In this document: one piece after another, positions 9,058 through 18,423 of the stretch
Layout of the letters: every line of letters starts with the position of its first letter
How positions within the stretch are numbered: position 1 is the first letter of the stretch
Assembly: GCA_049840935.1 (NCBI GenBank)
Contig: JASGJA010000018.1
Location: 172,101-236,100 of the forward strand
Source: Mesorhizobium_G sp049840935
GTDB taxonomy: Bacteria; Pseudomonadota; Alphaproteobacteria; Rhizobiales; Rhizobiaceae
Length of the DNA stretch: 64,000 nt
Direction of reading: 5' to 3'
The notes under the pieces: generated by a model
What the model saw: only the letters and a program-made list of their open reading frames with translations
Database searches by the model: none
Told to the model about the DNA's origin: nothing
Program-made: the position numbers and the translations under genes

Positions 9058-10155
9058 ATGGCTGAAACGGTGCTTGCGGCACTTTCCAACATTCGGACTA
9101 TGGAAGACATGATTGAGGCTTTTCGCGACGAGGATCATTGTCGGCGGCTGCTGGAAGGCATGGTGTGGCCGAATGGCAGGATCTGTCCCGCCTGCGGTTA
9201 CAAGCGCTCAATCGCGATAGCCGGTCGGGACATGGGAAAGCGGCGGGCCCGACCAGGACTATATCAGTGTTCAAACGGCGATTGCCGGTTCCAGTTCACC
9301 GTAACGACGCACACGCCGCTGCATTCGACAAAGCTTCCCCTGCGTGTTTGGTTGAAGGCGATGTGGCTGATCCTGCAATCGGACAAAGGCATGTCCTCTA
9401 TACGTTTGGCAGAAATCGTTGGGGTAAGCCAGCCGACGGCTTGGCGGATGGGACATGCCCTACGCCTGATGATGGCGCGAGAGCATGTGCTCGACGGCAC
9501 GGTCGAGGTTGATCATTTCTATCTTGGTGGTCGCCAAAAGAAGCGCCCGGACGATCCGCCGCCCGGGCGAGGCCGGAAAGGCCAAGTGAATACGGATAAA
9601 GCACCGGTCCTGGCAATGGTACAGCGGCCAAGCGACAACACGCCTGGCACGTCCGCGGGTGATGCGCGAGCCACGGTCGTGGCGGATCTTTCTTCACGGG
9701 CAAGCGAACGCGTCATGGAAGAGCAGATCGACTTGGAAGCCCATTTGATGAGTGACGAGTGGAAAGCATTCATGCCCATTGGCGAAAGCTTCGCCAAGCA
9801 TGAGACCGTGAAGCATTCCAGTGGCGAGTATGTTCGCGATGCAACTCACGTCAATTCGGCCGAAGGATTCAATTCACGCGTTCGCCGCACGATCGCCGGC
9901 GTATTTCACCACATCAGCCCGCAGCATGCCGATCTCTATTTTCATGAGATCGGCTTTCGCTGGTCTCAGCGTATCATCACAGGCAATGCCGTGCGCAAGA
10001 CGCGGCATGGTCGCGAAACCATCCGAACCCTGTGGTCACGGATACCGCCGGCCGTGCAAATCGTCAGCGTCTTGCGCGCCGCGACGGGGCGTCAAATGCG
10101 CCGAAGCCTGCATGGCGGCATCATCATCAAATCAGCTGTAGCTGTCTTTGGTTGA
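9058..10155 (+). CDS. IS1595 family transposase (ISXO2-like)
   Basis: The 365-residue transposase has an N-terminal zinc ribbon (Cys43/Cys46 in CPACG and Cys71/Cys76 in CSNGDC), a helix-turn-helix region near residues 110-135, and an ISXO2-like catalytic domain. Likely catalytic residues are Asp152 in VEVDHFYLGG, Asp233 in SDEWKAF and the N/E pair in HVNSAEGFNSR (about 265-270). GGGAGA precedes ATG 9058. The 3' end overlaps the convergent, IS-altered end of lpxB by 29 bases. No frameshift or stop interrupts it. Confidence 0.94.
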   Translation: MAETVLAALSNIRTMEDMIEAFRDEDHCRRLLEGMVWPNGRICPACGYKRSIAIAGRDMGKRRARPGLYQCSNGDCRFQFTVTTHTPLHSTKLPLRVWLKAMWLILQSDKGMSSIRLAEIVGVSQPTAWRMGHALRLMMAREHVLDGTVEVDHFYLGGRQKKRPDDPPPGRGRKGQVNTDKAPVLAMVQRPSDNTPGTSAGDARATVVADLSSRASERVMEEQIDLEAHLMSDEWKAFMPIGESFAKHETVKHSSGEYVRDATHVNSAEGFNSRVRRTIAGVFHHISPQHADLYFHEIGFRWSQRIITGNAVRKTRHGRETIRTLWSRIPPAVQIVSVLRAATGRQMRRSLHGGIIIKSAVAVFG

Positions 10156-11311
10156 TAAAGACCAATTGCAAAATAACATCCCCGGCAATCTCGCCAGACG
10201 GTCGCTCCGTGCGCATCCGATCTCTAATTTCACGGAAGCCTTCCTTCTGCCAACGACGAAAAGCTGTATCGTTGATCAGTGCTTCCAATTGCCGGGCCAC
10301 ATAGGCAGGACGCAGCATTTCGTCGATATACTCAGGAACAACGACTCGATCGGCGATGAGATTGGGAAGCGAAGCTGACCACGCAGTTACCAATCTCCGT
10401 GCTAACCGGGCTACCGGATCGAGCTTGTAGGTGGAAATCATAGGCACGTCCGACAGGGCAAGCTCAAGAGCTACAGTGCCTGACGCGATCAGCGCGGCAT
10501 CTGCCTCGCCGAAAACACGCCACTTTTCACCCTGATCCAAGAGAATTCTGGGCTTTTCAGGCCAACTGCTAACCGCCTCTTGCACCAAATTTGCCACGTT
10601 CGAGACGGTTGGCAGAAACAATTCGGGTGGTCGCCCGCGAGCGCACAAGATTTCGATGGTTTGTCTGAACGACTCTATCAACGCACGCACCTCTCCCTTC
10701 CGGGAACCCGGCAGAAGTAGCAATTTTGCTGGCGTTTCAGCATTGCGCGGTTGCCGTTCATTCTGCATGCGCGCAGCATGCAGAACACCGGGATGATGCG
10801 AGAGGCGGTGCCCGACAAAGGTGCCCGGTGGCCCGTTTAGACGGGCCAGCTCGGCAGGTTCAAAAGGCAGCAGACAAAGAATATGGTCCACATGCGGGCG
10901 CATCGCGTGCGCCCTACCCGGTCGCCAGGCCCAAACGCTTGGACAAACATAATGCACAATCGGGATTTGCGGAGCTGCGGCCCGGACTTTCGCGGCAACT
11001 CGCAGATTAAAATCGGGGCTGTCGACCGTTATCAGGCAGTCTGGTTGCTCGGCAGCTATATGCCGGGCTGTGGATCCAATCCGATAGATCAAACGCGGCA
11101 AGTCCTTTACAATCGCGCTGAACCCCATCAGCGCAATATCACCGGAAGGAAAAAGCGATTTCAGACCAAGTGTTGATAGCTCGTGACCGCCGACCCCGAT
11201 CAGTTCAACATTTCGTGCGGTCTTCGCTTGGATTGCTCTAACCAGGTCAGACGCAAGCAATTCGCCAGATTCCTCTCCAGCTATTACGGCGAGCTTGAGG
11301 GGACGGCTCAA
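10127..11311 (-). CDS. lpxB: Lipid-A-disaccharide synthase, C-terminus altered by IS
   Basis: LpxB joins UDP-2,3-diacylglucosamine and lipid X into the lipid A disaccharide at the inner membrane. The N-terminus AVIAGEESGELLASDL and the motif KLLLLPGSRKGEV (about 195-208) are family hallmarks. The start is TTG at 11311, overlapping the lpxI TGA. The last 12 residues (from LVFINQ) are encoded by the right end of the insertion sequence. Joining the two flanks without the element restores a native tail LIAEQKQKASH and a TAA inside the gltA terminator. The swap changes only about a dozen terminal residues, so activity is probably kept. Confidence 0.94.
   Translation of the reverse strand: MSRPLKLAVIAGEESGELLASDLVRAIQAKTARNVELIGVGGHELSTLGLKSLFPSGDIALMGFSAIVKDLPRLIYRIGSTARHIAAEQPDCLITVDSPDFNLRVAAKVRAAAPQIPIVHYVCPSVWAWRPGRAHAMRPHVDHILCLLPFEPAELARLNGPPGTFVGHRLSHHPGVLHAARMQNERQPRNAETPAKLLLLPGSRKGEVRALIESFRQTIEILCARGRPPELFLPTVSNVANLVQEAVSSWPEKPRILLDQGEKWRVFGEADAALIASGTVALELALSDVPMISTYKLDPVARLARRLVTAWSASLPNLIADRVVVPEYIDEMLRPAYVARQLEALINDTAFRRWQKEGFREIRDRMRTERPSGEIAGDVILQLVFINQRQLQLI
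10142..10163 (-). repeat. Right terminal inverted repeat of IS1595-type element
   Basis: This is the exact 22-base inverse of 8974-8995. It also codes for the replaced C-terminal residues of LpxB. Confidence 0.93.
10164..10171. repeat. Target-site duplication, right copy
   Basis: AATTGCAA here equals 8966-8973, completing the 8-bp duplication around the insertion sequence. Confidence 0.92.
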
Positions 11312-12177
11312 ACCTTTTGCTCCGCGTGCAGTCCCATGACAAATATTCCCAAAGAATCAGCACGTTCGATGATTTCTTTGAACCCCATTGCAAGAGTCGA
11401 GTCGGCAACCACGGCGATGCCATTTAGCTTCGCTGTAGATGCACCATCCACTGTTTGGACCCCAATGCCCGGCAGGTCTGTCCGCCATTCCTGACCGGGC
11501 TTTACGCTCTTGACCAGAACACCGCCGGTCTTTCCTGCCAACCGCCCATGATCACGCAGCTTCGCAACGCGATCCAGCAGCCCATCAGTGCCTTCAACCC
11601 CTTCCAGCGCAATTGCCCTCCCACCGATTGCAATTGCCGCCTGCCCGATGTCCAAAATACCGATTGCGCGGGCTGCCGCTAACGCCGCCTCAATATCGCG
11701 CATATCGCTCTTTGTGGGACGCCTTTTCGTGTGAACTCCTTCAGGTACAAGAAGTTCTGGCAGAATTTCGTGCGCGCCGAGCACCTTGATTCCGTGACCT
11801 TCCACATGAGCGACAAGGCTTCTCAACAAGGCATCGTCCCCCCTACCCAGCGCGGTCATCAGCTTGGGCAAAACTGCCAAAAGCGGCAATATGGGCCGCA
11901 TTGCAAGTAGGCGTGGTCTTCGCGCGACCGTTCCAGCAAATACCAACTGGCTTACGCCGCGCGACCGCAAATGCGAAAGGACACCGCCTGCTGCCTCAAG
12001 TTCGATTGTGGTGTGTGGGAAGGTCGCAAAAGCTTCCGGGTTTTCAACCTCTCCCGCAATCATGACAACATATATCGGAGAACCGCGGGAAATCAGCGAT
12101 TTTGCGAGATCGATTGGCAGCCGACCGCCGCCCGCGATGATAGCGGTAACTGGCTTATTCTCCGCAGAGCTAACCAT
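11308..12177 (-). CDS. lpxI: UDP-2,3-diacylglucosamine pyrophosphatase LpxI
   Basis: LpxI hydrolyses UDP-2,3-diacylglucosamine to lipid X, the step between LpxD and LpxB; alphaproteobacteria use it instead of LpxH. The product (about 289 residues) has the N-terminal AIIAGGGRLPIDLA, then QLVFAGTVARRP, and the conserved C-terminal block GRLAGKTGGVLVKSVKPGQ and GVQTVDGAS. I use ATG 12177, which overlaps the end of lpxA by eight bases; an in-frame ATG at 12201 would add eight residues. Its TGA overlaps the lpxB start, indicating coupled translation. Confidence 0.93.
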   Translation of the reverse strand: MVSSAENKPVTAIIAGGGRLPIDLAKSLISRGSPIYVVMIAGEVENPEAFATFPHTTIELEAAGGVLSHLRSRGVSQLVFAGTVARRPRLLAMRPILPLLAVLPKLMTALGRGDDALLRSLVAHVEGHGIKVLGAHEILPELLVPEGVHTKRRPTKSDMRDIEAALAAARAIGILDIGQAAIAIGGRAIALEGVEGTDGLLDRVAKLRDHGRLAGKTGGVLVKSVKPGQEWRTDLPGIGVQTVDGASTAKLNGIAVVADSTLAMGFKEIIERADSLGIFVMGLHAEQKV

Positions 12178-13003
12178 CGGATTCGGGCGCGTCAGCATCA
12201 CCGCCCTTAACTGGCGGCGTAACGAAGTATCGCTTGCCGCGAATGCTCAAGAAATCGACGATGCGCATGGAAAGCGGCGAGTCGGCAAATGCATCGCGAG
12301 CAATCTGCAGATTTTCCGCCAAAGGGCGTGAGCGGTCGAAAATCGTCAAATACGCTTCCCGGACCTTTCGAATATCATCCTTGCTCATTCCAGATCGCCG
12401 CATGCCGACAATATTCAACCCGCGAAGATCGGCGAGATTTCCTTGTGCCATGCCGTATGGAATAACGTCACCGGAAATGCCCGACATGCCCGCGAGAAAT
12501 GCATTGTTGCCGACACGCACGAACTGCAACACCGCAGTCAAGCCGCCGATGGTGACATTGTCTCCGATCTCACAGTGACCGGCCAGCGTCGCTCCATTTG
12601 CCATGATGACGTTGTCACCAACAATGCAATCATGCGCGATGTGGCAGTAGGCCATTATGAAGCAGTTTGCGCCGACTGACGTATACCCTCGACTGGAATC
12701 CGATCCGGCATGGATCGTCGCTGATTCTCGGATCGTTGTTCCAGCGCCGATAGTCAGGGTGGTGGCGCCGCCCTTATGCGCGAGATTTTGTGGCTCCTCG
12801 CCAAGCGCCGCGTGTGGATAAACACGGCAATTGTCACCAAGCGAAGTCGCTCCGGTTATCGACACATGGCTGGAAAGCTTTACATTTTCGCCAATGACCA
12901 CAGCAGGCCCAATATGGCAAAAAGGACCGATAGCCGATCCATTTCCGATTTTCGCACCCGGTTCCACAACGGAGCTGGGGTGGATCGTAGCGCCTGCTGG
13001 CAT
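12170..13003 (-). CDS. lpxA: Acyl-ACP--UDP-N-acetylglucosamine O-acyltransferase
   Basis: LpxA adds the 3-hydroxyacyl chain to UDP-GlcNAc, the first lipid A step. The 277-residue product is a left-handed beta-helix made of hexapeptide repeats (VVEPGAKIGNGSAIG onward) with the catalytic histidine in AYCHIAHDC (about residue 122) and the later LDR-region equivalent GLNIVGMRRSG. The C-terminal helical domain is complete. The gene begins three bases after the fabZ stop, in one operon with fabZ, lpxD and lpxI-lpxB. Confidence 0.96.
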   Translation of the reverse strand: MPAGATIHPSSVVEPGAKIGNGSAIGPFCHIGPAVVIGENVKLSSHVSITGATSLGDNCRVYPHAALGEEPQNLAHKGGATTLTIGAGTTIRESATIHAGSDSSRGYTSVGANCFIMAYCHIAHDCIVGDNVIMANGATLAGHCEIGDNVTIGGLTAVLQFVRVGNNAFLAGMSGISGDVIPYGMAQGNLADLRGLNIVGMRRSGMSKDDIRKVREAYLTIFDRSRPLAENLQIARDAFADSPLSMRIVDFLSIRGKRYFVTPPVKGGDADAPESDG

Positions 13004-13006
13004 ATG

Positions 13007-13471
13007 CTATTCCGTCTTTGGCGAGATCATCGCGGAAATCTCCGCCTCGGCAGCTTTTGCGCCATCGACCATCGCCTCACACGCAAAGCGCCAAATGTTC
13101 CCGCGCTTCTTTGTCTTGCGAACATGGATTTCCAGCCTATCGCCCGGCACCACCGGGCGACGGAACTTCGCGTTATCAATGGTCATGAAATAGACCAGTG
13201 TCGGCTTGTCGGCTCCGCTTGAATTTACGCAGATCGCACCGGCTGTCTGCGCCATTGCTTCGATGATGAGCACGCCCGGCATGACCGGATGATCAGGAAA
13301 ATGCCCCTGAAAATGCGGCTCGTTGAACGTAACGTTCTTTATTCCTATCGCTGAATCATCGCCGTCGATTTCCACGATTCGGTCGACCAGAAGCAGCGGA
13401 TAGCGATGCGGCAAAAGCCGCAGCAGCTTCAATATATCGACCGCCTCAAGCTTTGAACCCGATTCACTCAT
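13007..13471 (-). CDS. fabZ: 3-hydroxyacyl-ACP dehydratase FabZ
   Basis: FabZ dehydrates 3-hydroxyacyl-ACP in fatty-acid elongation, competing with LpxA/LpxD for substrate. The 154-residue product shows LPHRYPLLLVDRI and the active-site segment GHFPDHPVMPGVLIIEAMAQ, with catalytic His and Glu. ATG 13471 is chosen because AGGAG sits six bases upstream; the in-frame ATG at 13477 directly abuts that AGGAG. It overlaps the end of lpxD by eight bases, indicating translational coupling. Confidence 0.96.
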   Translation of the reverse strand: MSESGSKLEAVDILKLLRLLPHRYPLLLVDRIVEIDGDDSAIGIKNVTFNEPHFQGHFPDHPVMPGVLIIEAMAQTAGAICVNSSGADKPTLVYFMTIDNAKFRRPVVPGDRLEIHVRKTKKRGNIWRFACEAMVDGAKAAEAEISAMISPKTE

Positions 13472-14513
13472 GCGCATCTCCTGATTTGCGCCCCGCCAGC
13501 TTGCGGATGGCTGATACCTGGCGGAAAAAATCTCTTACCGGAACGGCAGGTGCACCAGCCCACCGCGCGTCATCGGGAATATTATCCATGACGCCTGACG
13601 CGGCGGCAATCTGAACACGCGAGCCAATAGTGACGTGGTCTGCAATGCCTACACGCCCTCCCAGCATTACATAGTCGCCAAGCGTGACCGATCCTGACAA
13701 TCCGCAATGACCCGCAATGACGCAGCCGCGTCCTATCTTCACGTTGTGTGCGACCTGAACCAGATTGTCGATTTTGCTAGCTTCACCAATGATCGTATCG
13801 TCAAGAGCACCGCGGTCCACGGTGGAATTTGCGCCAATCTCGACATCATCCTGAATAATGACACGACCGAGTTGCGGCATGCGCTCGGGGCCTTTTTCGC
13901 CAAACACAAACCCGAAGCCATCCTGACCGATGCGCGTACCGCCATGAATCGTTACACGGTCGCCAATTAGTGCATATTGAACGGAGGCGTTTGGACCGAT
14001 GTAGCCATTTCGCCCGATCTTGCATCCGCGACCGACAACGGCGTTCGGTGCAATAACGGTGCCCGCGCCGATGGCGACATCCGGCCCAATGACGGCGCCT
14101 GCCTCGATTATCGCTCCATCTTCTATCGCAGCCGAGGAAGCGATCGTAGCTTGCGGCGATACGCTCCGTTCATCGGTCAACTGACCGGGAATGGCCGACG
14201 CCGGGAACATTTCACGTCCAATCCGCGCGAATGCAAGCTGAGGACGGCGATGGGCGATGGCTACCGTTCCCGAAGGCACCTCGCTGACGAAATCAGGTGG
14301 GCAGAGGACTGCAGTTGCAGCCAATTCTTTGAGGAGCGGAGCGTGTTTTCGGCCCTCAACAAAAACTAGCGTTCCGATACCGCCCGTTTCAGCCTTTGCC
14401 AGACCTGTAATCTCGGCACCCTGCTCAACGCCTTCCGGTAGCGACGCGCCAATCAGGCGCGCCACATCACCCACGGTGAAGCGCCGCGAAGGAACGAAAA
14501 AGTCGGTGGTCAT
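13464..14513 (-). CDS. lpxD: UDP-3-O-acylglucosamine N-acyltransferase
   Basis: LpxD adds the second hydroxyacyl chain at the 2-amino group of UDP-3-O-acyl-glucosamine. The 349-residue protein has an N-terminal uridine-binding domain (to about 110) and a hexapeptide-repeat beta-helix, with the catalytic region VAHNVKIGRGCVIAGHCGLSG near residues 245-265. The start at 14513 gives MTTDFFVPSRRFTV; upstream in-frame sequence overlaps bamA and is not family-like. About 40 bases separate it from bamA. No skp/ompH gene lies between them, unlike in E. coli. Confidence 0.96.
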   Translation of the reverse strand: MTTDFFVPSRRFTVGDVARLIGASLPEGVEQGAEITGLAKAETGGIGTLVFVEGRKHAPLLKELAATAVLCPPDFVSEVPSGTVAIAHRRPQLAFARIGREMFPASAIPGQLTDERSVSPQATIASSAAIEDGAIIEAGAVIGPDVAIGAGTVIAPNAVVGRGCKIGRNGYIGPNASVQYALIGDRVTIHGGTRIGQDGFGFVFGEKGPERMPQLGRVIIQDDVEIGANSTVDRGALDDTIIGEASKIDNLVQVAHNVKIGRGCVIAGHCGLSGSVTLGDYVMLGGRVGIADHVTIGSRVQIAAASGVMDNIPDDARWAGAPAVPVRDFFRQVSAIRKLAGRKSGDAHE

Positions 14514-14553
14514 GCGAACCTGTCGTTCTGACGGGCGCCTAGGCGCCCGCACC

Positions 14554-16950
14554 TTAGAACTTTGTGGACACGCCGAAGCTGAATTCCTGAACTTCGTCGT
14601 ACTCTTCCTTCGCGACCGGGATTGCATAGTCAACCCGAAGCGGACCGAATGGAGACGCCCATAGCAAGCCAAGACCAACCGATGCGCGCCACTTCATGTC
14701 GTCGCCTTGAACATTTACTCCGGCAACCTGAATATCGCTGCCATAGAGCGTTGCGGCGTCCGCGAACACGGCGCCACGCAAGCCGAGCGCTTCCGGCACC
14801 AGCGGTAGCGGGAATTGCGCTTCCACGGACGCATTGATGTAGCTCGTGCCACCAAGATGGTTCTCTTCCGGATCATCTACATTCGCATCATAAGGGCCAA
14901 TGCCGTTATAATCGAAGCCGCGAATGATGCGGTTGCTGCTCTTGAACTGATCGAAGATGCGGAGACCATCGTCGCCATTGGCCATGATGTGTCCGCCACC
15001 CACAGAAACAAGACCGACTATGTCCAGTTCTTCGTTGAGCGTCTTATAGGCCAGCGCACGTGCAGTGAGCTTCAGATAATCGGCATCCCCACCAAGTCCG
15101 GCATATTCCGTAGTGAATGTACCGTACAAACCATCGCGCGGGTTCTTCTTGTCGTCGATTGTGTCATAAACAATCGTTCCGCTAACGGCAGACTTAACCC
15201 AAGGCGACTCCTGGCTGAGATCGATAGCCTGAATAACGGCCTGAGACAGATTCGCGGCGCAGCTTGCATCCGGTATACCGTCACCGTTCGGATCGCAGGT
15301 ATCTCGATAGCTATATTCCTCTTGGGAATAAGTATACGCGAGCTGCGTCGAGATCGATTCCGTGATCGGCAACCCGAAACGCACGGTGCCGCCCGTTTGT
15401 GCGCTTTCATAATAGGTATAACGGCGCGTCGTGCGGAATATATCAAAGCCAGCAGAGATGCGGTTTCCGAGGAAATATGGCTCGGTAAATGAGAACATGA
15501 AATCCTTGGAATTCTCACCGCCACCCGCCGAGAGGCGAATAAACTGACCGCGGCCGAGGAAGTTGCGCTCAGTAATTGAGCCTTCAGCCGTCGGACCCGA
15601 GGTTTCGCCACCTGTCGAGTAACCGGCGCCGATAGCAAACTCGCCCGTTGACTTTTCAATCACGTCAACAACCAGCACAACCTGATCCGGCTGCGAGCCT
15701 GGCGCCGTCGAAATATCGACCTTCTGGAAATAATCCAGCTTTTCAAGCCTACGCTTGGCGCGCTGGATCAAGACCTGATTGAATGCATCGCCTTCGCTGA
15801 TATCAAACTCGCGACGGATAACGTAATCGCGCGTGCGGTCGTTACCACGGATTTCGATGCGCTCGACATAGGCGCGCGTACCCTGATCGATCGTGTAGAC
15901 GACATCGATGGTGTGATTCTCGAAGTTACGATCACCACGCGGTGTCACCTGTGCAAAGGCATAACCCCGACCGGCCACCGCCTCGGTCAGCGCAATGATC
16001 GTATCTTCAACGTCTTTCGCGCTGTACCAGCTACCTGACCGCGTCTCGACGACAGAGTTCAACGAATTGGAGTCAATTTCCGCGATGCTGCTTTCGACGC
16101 TGATATTACCAAAGCGATAGCGTTCACCTTCTTCGACCGTGATATTGATCGTGTATTCGTTAGTTGCATCATTCAGGTCAGCGGTTGCCGAAATAACCTG
16201 AAAATCCGCATAGCCACGATTGAAGTAGAACCGACGCAGAGCTTCTTCGTCTGCGCGCAAGCGATCGTCGCTATAGATATCGTCACGGAAAAGGAAGGAA
16301 AGATAGCCAGAAGCCTTGGTAGAAATAACCTGCGCAAGACGACGATCACTATAAGCATTGTTTCCGTTGAAATTCACCGCAGCAATCTTCGTGCGGCCAC
16401 CTTCGTTGATCTCGAAAACAACATTTACGCGATTGCTGCCAAGGTTGATGACCTGCGTACGCACTGTTGCGTCATCGCGGCCAACAGCCGAATAGGCGTC
16501 CTTGACGCTCTGCGCATCAGATTCCATTTGCGCACTGGAGAACGCCGAGCGCGGCTTCAACTGGATCGCGTTGGCGAGTTGCGCATCCTTGAGCTTTTTA
16601 TTGCCCTGGAACAGCACCTGATTGACGATCTGGTGTTCCGACACTTGAACAACCAGCGTGGAGCCGGAAATGTTCACCTTGACGTCGGAATAAAGCCCCG
16701 TCGCAAAAAGGCGCTTGACGGCTTCATCTATGTCGTCACTGGAAACGTTTTGTCCCGGCTGGATGCCGATCTGGTTGCGCACCGTAGACGCATCGATGCC
16801 TTCGCTTCCGCGAACATCAATATTACGGACGACTGCAGCATAGGCTGCAGAGATTGTTGCCAACTCCACGACAACTGCGCCTGGAAGCACAATCGCGGCG
16901 GACATCGCCACCGCGGACGCGGCGCTAAGATAACGAGTACGTGCCTTCAT
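14554..16950 (-). CDS. bamA: Outer membrane protein assembly factor BamA
   Basis: BamA is the essential beta-barrel that folds and inserts outer-membrane proteins. The 798-residue precursor has a signal peptide ending around AAYA (residues 36-39), five POTRA domains (about 40-390, beginning VVRNIDVRGSEGID) and the 16-strand barrel (about 400-798) with IRGFDYNGIGP near residue 680 in the conserved VRGF position of loop 6. The protein ends in Phe (GVSTKF), as expected for a barrel C-terminal signal. It follows rseP in the same direction across a 215-base gap, which may hold its own promoter. Confidence 0.96.
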   Translation of the reverse strand: MKARTRYLSAASAVAMSAAIVLPGAVVVELATISAAYAAVVRNIDVRGSEGIDASTVRNQIGIQPGQNVSSDDIDEAVKRLFATGLYSDVKVNISGSTLVVQVSEHQIVNQVLFQGNKKLKDAQLANAIQLKPRSAFSSAQMESDAQSVKDAYSAVGRDDATVRTQVINLGSNRVNVVFEINEGGRTKIAAVNFNGNNAYSDRRLAQVISTKASGYLSFLFRDDIYSDDRLRADEEALRRFYFNRGYADFQVISATADLNDATNEYTINITVEEGERYRFGNISVESSIAEIDSNSLNSVVETRSGSWYSAKDVEDTIIALTEAVAGRGYAFAQVTPRGDRNFENHTIDVVYTIDQGTRAYVERIEIRGNDRTRDYVIRREFDISEGDAFNQVLIQRAKRRLEKLDYFQKVDISTAPGSQPDQVVLVVDVIEKSTGEFAIGAGYSTGGETSGPTAEGSITERNFLGRGQFIRLSAGGGENSKDFMFSFTEPYFLGNRISAGFDIFRTTRRYTYYESAQTGGTVRFGLPITESISTQLAYTYSQEEYSYRDTCDPNGDGIPDASCAANLSQAVIQAIDLSQESPWVKSAVSGTIVYDTIDDKKNPRDGLYGTFTTEYAGLGGDADYLKLTARALAYKTLNEELDIVGLVSVGGGHIMANGDDGLRIFDQFKSSNRIIRGFDYNGIGPYDANVDDPEENHLGGTSYINASVEAQFPLPLVPEALGLRGAVFADAATLYGSDIQVAGVNVQGDDMKWRASVGLGLLWASPFGPLRVDYAIPVAKEEYDEVQEFSFGVSTKF

Positions 16951-17165
16951 CGGGCCTTACTACCTTTTTTTCTCGAATTCCCCACGGCGAGAAGACCGGA
17001 CTTTCTGGGATTCCCGATCCCGTAATAACGAGATTTTCCCTACACGCAAGGCTCCGGGTTAATTTCAATTTACTAAGCGCCGAGGCGTGGCAAACGCGTC
17101 ACGCCTTACTCGACACTATGGTAAATACTGTGTCAATTTTCAGCGATTTTGATCTAGTTTTCGGT

Positions 17166-18305
17166 CTAGCACCCGAAAATGTCGTTCCAGAACACGAATC
17201 CCATGAACATCAGCACCAGGAAAAATCCTGCGCGATAAACGGCTTCCATTGCGCGTTCCGATACAGGTCTGCGCCATATTGCCTCGATTCCGTAGAAAAC
17301 GAGGTGGCCGCCATCCAGTGGGGGAATCGGCAAAAGATTGAGAAAACCAATCCCGACCGACAAAAGCGCGACCAACTGAACCAGCCATTCAAAGCCTAAC
17401 TTGGCCGCCTGTCCCGAAATCTTGGCAATCTTAACTGGGCCGCCAAGTTGGCACCGATCCTCACGACCAATGACGAAGCGTTTTAAAAATTGACCTGTTT
17501 GCCCGATGATGGTGCCGGTTTCGCGTACCCCTTCAACGACTGAACCAACGGCGCCATAGTGCTCGATGCGCGGTTGCCCCAGCTTTTCGTCGTTTACAAC
17601 GCCGATCACACCGACATTCACCTTGTTGCCGAGCGCGTCCTCCTGTTCCACCACCCGCGGTGTGGCCACCAGACTGACTTCCTTGTTGCCGCGATGCATG
17701 ACGAAGACAAGCGGGTCGCCTGCTCTGCCCGAAACAAGCCGGCGCACATCGGAAAATGTGGTCACTGTCGTTCCATCGACCGAAACGAATCGATCTCCGG
17801 GCATAAAGCCAGCTTCCTCCGCAGCAGATCCGGGCTGTACGCTTGCAACCATCGGCTCGCTAACCGTGCGTCCATAGGCGTAAAACATCACAGCAAAAAC
17901 GGCGATGGTGAGCAGGAAATTGAACAGCGGACCCGCAAAAACGGTGGCGGCGCGCTTCCAGACCGGCTGGGTATGGAATGCTACCCGCCTTTCACTCTCG
18001 GTGAGTTTTTCGAGCTCTTCGCCATCCGGCGTGCTCGTGGCATTCATATCGCCAACGAATTTCACGTATCCGCCGAGGGGAATCGCCGACAGCTTCCAGC
18101 GCGTTCCTCGTTTATCATTGAAACCGATGATTTCCGGTCCGAAGCCGATGGAGAAGGCCTTGACGCCGATTCCGCACCAGCGCCCGACAAGATAGTGGCC
18201 CATCTCATGGACAAAAACGACGACGGTGAGAACAAATATGAATGGGACGAGCGTGCCTAAGAGCACCCCGTCCGTGCTGAATAGTGTCGTCAAGTATTCA
18301 CCCAC
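17166..18305 (-). CDS. rseP: Site-2 protease RseP
   Basis: RseP is an intramembrane zinc metalloprotease that cleaves anti-sigma factors and leftover signal peptides. The 379-residue protein has the HExxH motif in VFVHEMGHYLVGRW (about residues 33-37), a PDZ domain around 125-200 (SAAEEAGFMPGDRF), and the second metal site in LLPIPPLDGGHL near residue 325, with membrane segments at both ends. The start is GTG at 18305; the upstream ATG is out of frame. The cdsA-rseP-bamA order is the classic envelope cluster. Confidence 0.95.
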   Translation of the reverse strand: MGEYLTTLFSTDGVLLGTLVPFIFVLTVVVFVHEMGHYLVGRWCGIGVKAFSIGFGPEIIGFNDKRGTRWKLSAIPLGGYVKFVGDMNATSTPDGEELEKLTESERRVAFHTQPVWKRAATVFAGPLFNFLLTIAVFAVMFYAYGRTVSEPMVASVQPGSAAEEAGFMPGDRFVSVDGTTVTTFSDVRRLVSGRAGDPLVFVMHRGNKEVSLVATPRVVEQEDALGNKVNVGVIGVVNDEKLGQPRIEHYGAVGSVVEGVRETGTIIGQTGQFLKRFVIGREDRCQLGGPVKIAKISGQAAKLGFEWLVQLVALLSVGIGFLNLLPIPPLDGGHLVFYGIEAIWRRPVSERAMEAVYRAGFFLVLMFMGFVFWNDIFGC

Positions 18306-18423
18306 CCATTCCGCCGCCTGGTTCTTTCAATGGAATACGCAAGGATGACGCCAAAGAAAAGGCAGCATAAAGAACCCCCGCCGCAACTCGGCGTGAACAA
18401 ACCCACGCGATATTGCATCGGCG

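Larger units (their letters stand above)
8974..10163 (+). mobile_element. Complete IS1595-family insertion sequence
   Basis: The element is 1,190 bp with perfect 22-bp terminal inverted repeats, a single transposase gene and an 8-bp direct target duplication (AATTGCAA). All parts look intact, so it is probably recent and potentially active. It sits inside the last codons of lpxB and separates that gene from its original stop codon and terminator. No passenger gene is present. The family assignment rests on the ISXO2-like transposase and the 8-bp duplication. Confidence 0.93.

Noticed and set aside
8932..9138. A minus-strand reading frame ending LIAEQKQKASH left of the IS
   Set aside because: It is the severed native end of lpxB joined to IS DNA, not an independent gene.
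14514..14678. Longer LpxD start inside bamA
   Set aside because: The extra residues are antisense-like, Arg/Ser-rich and not conserved; ATG 14513 fits the family.
13739..17399. Several long plus-strand frames opposite lpxD, bamA and rseP
   Set aside because: They mirror the codon structure of the real genes, have no ribosome-binding sites and no protein-like motifs.
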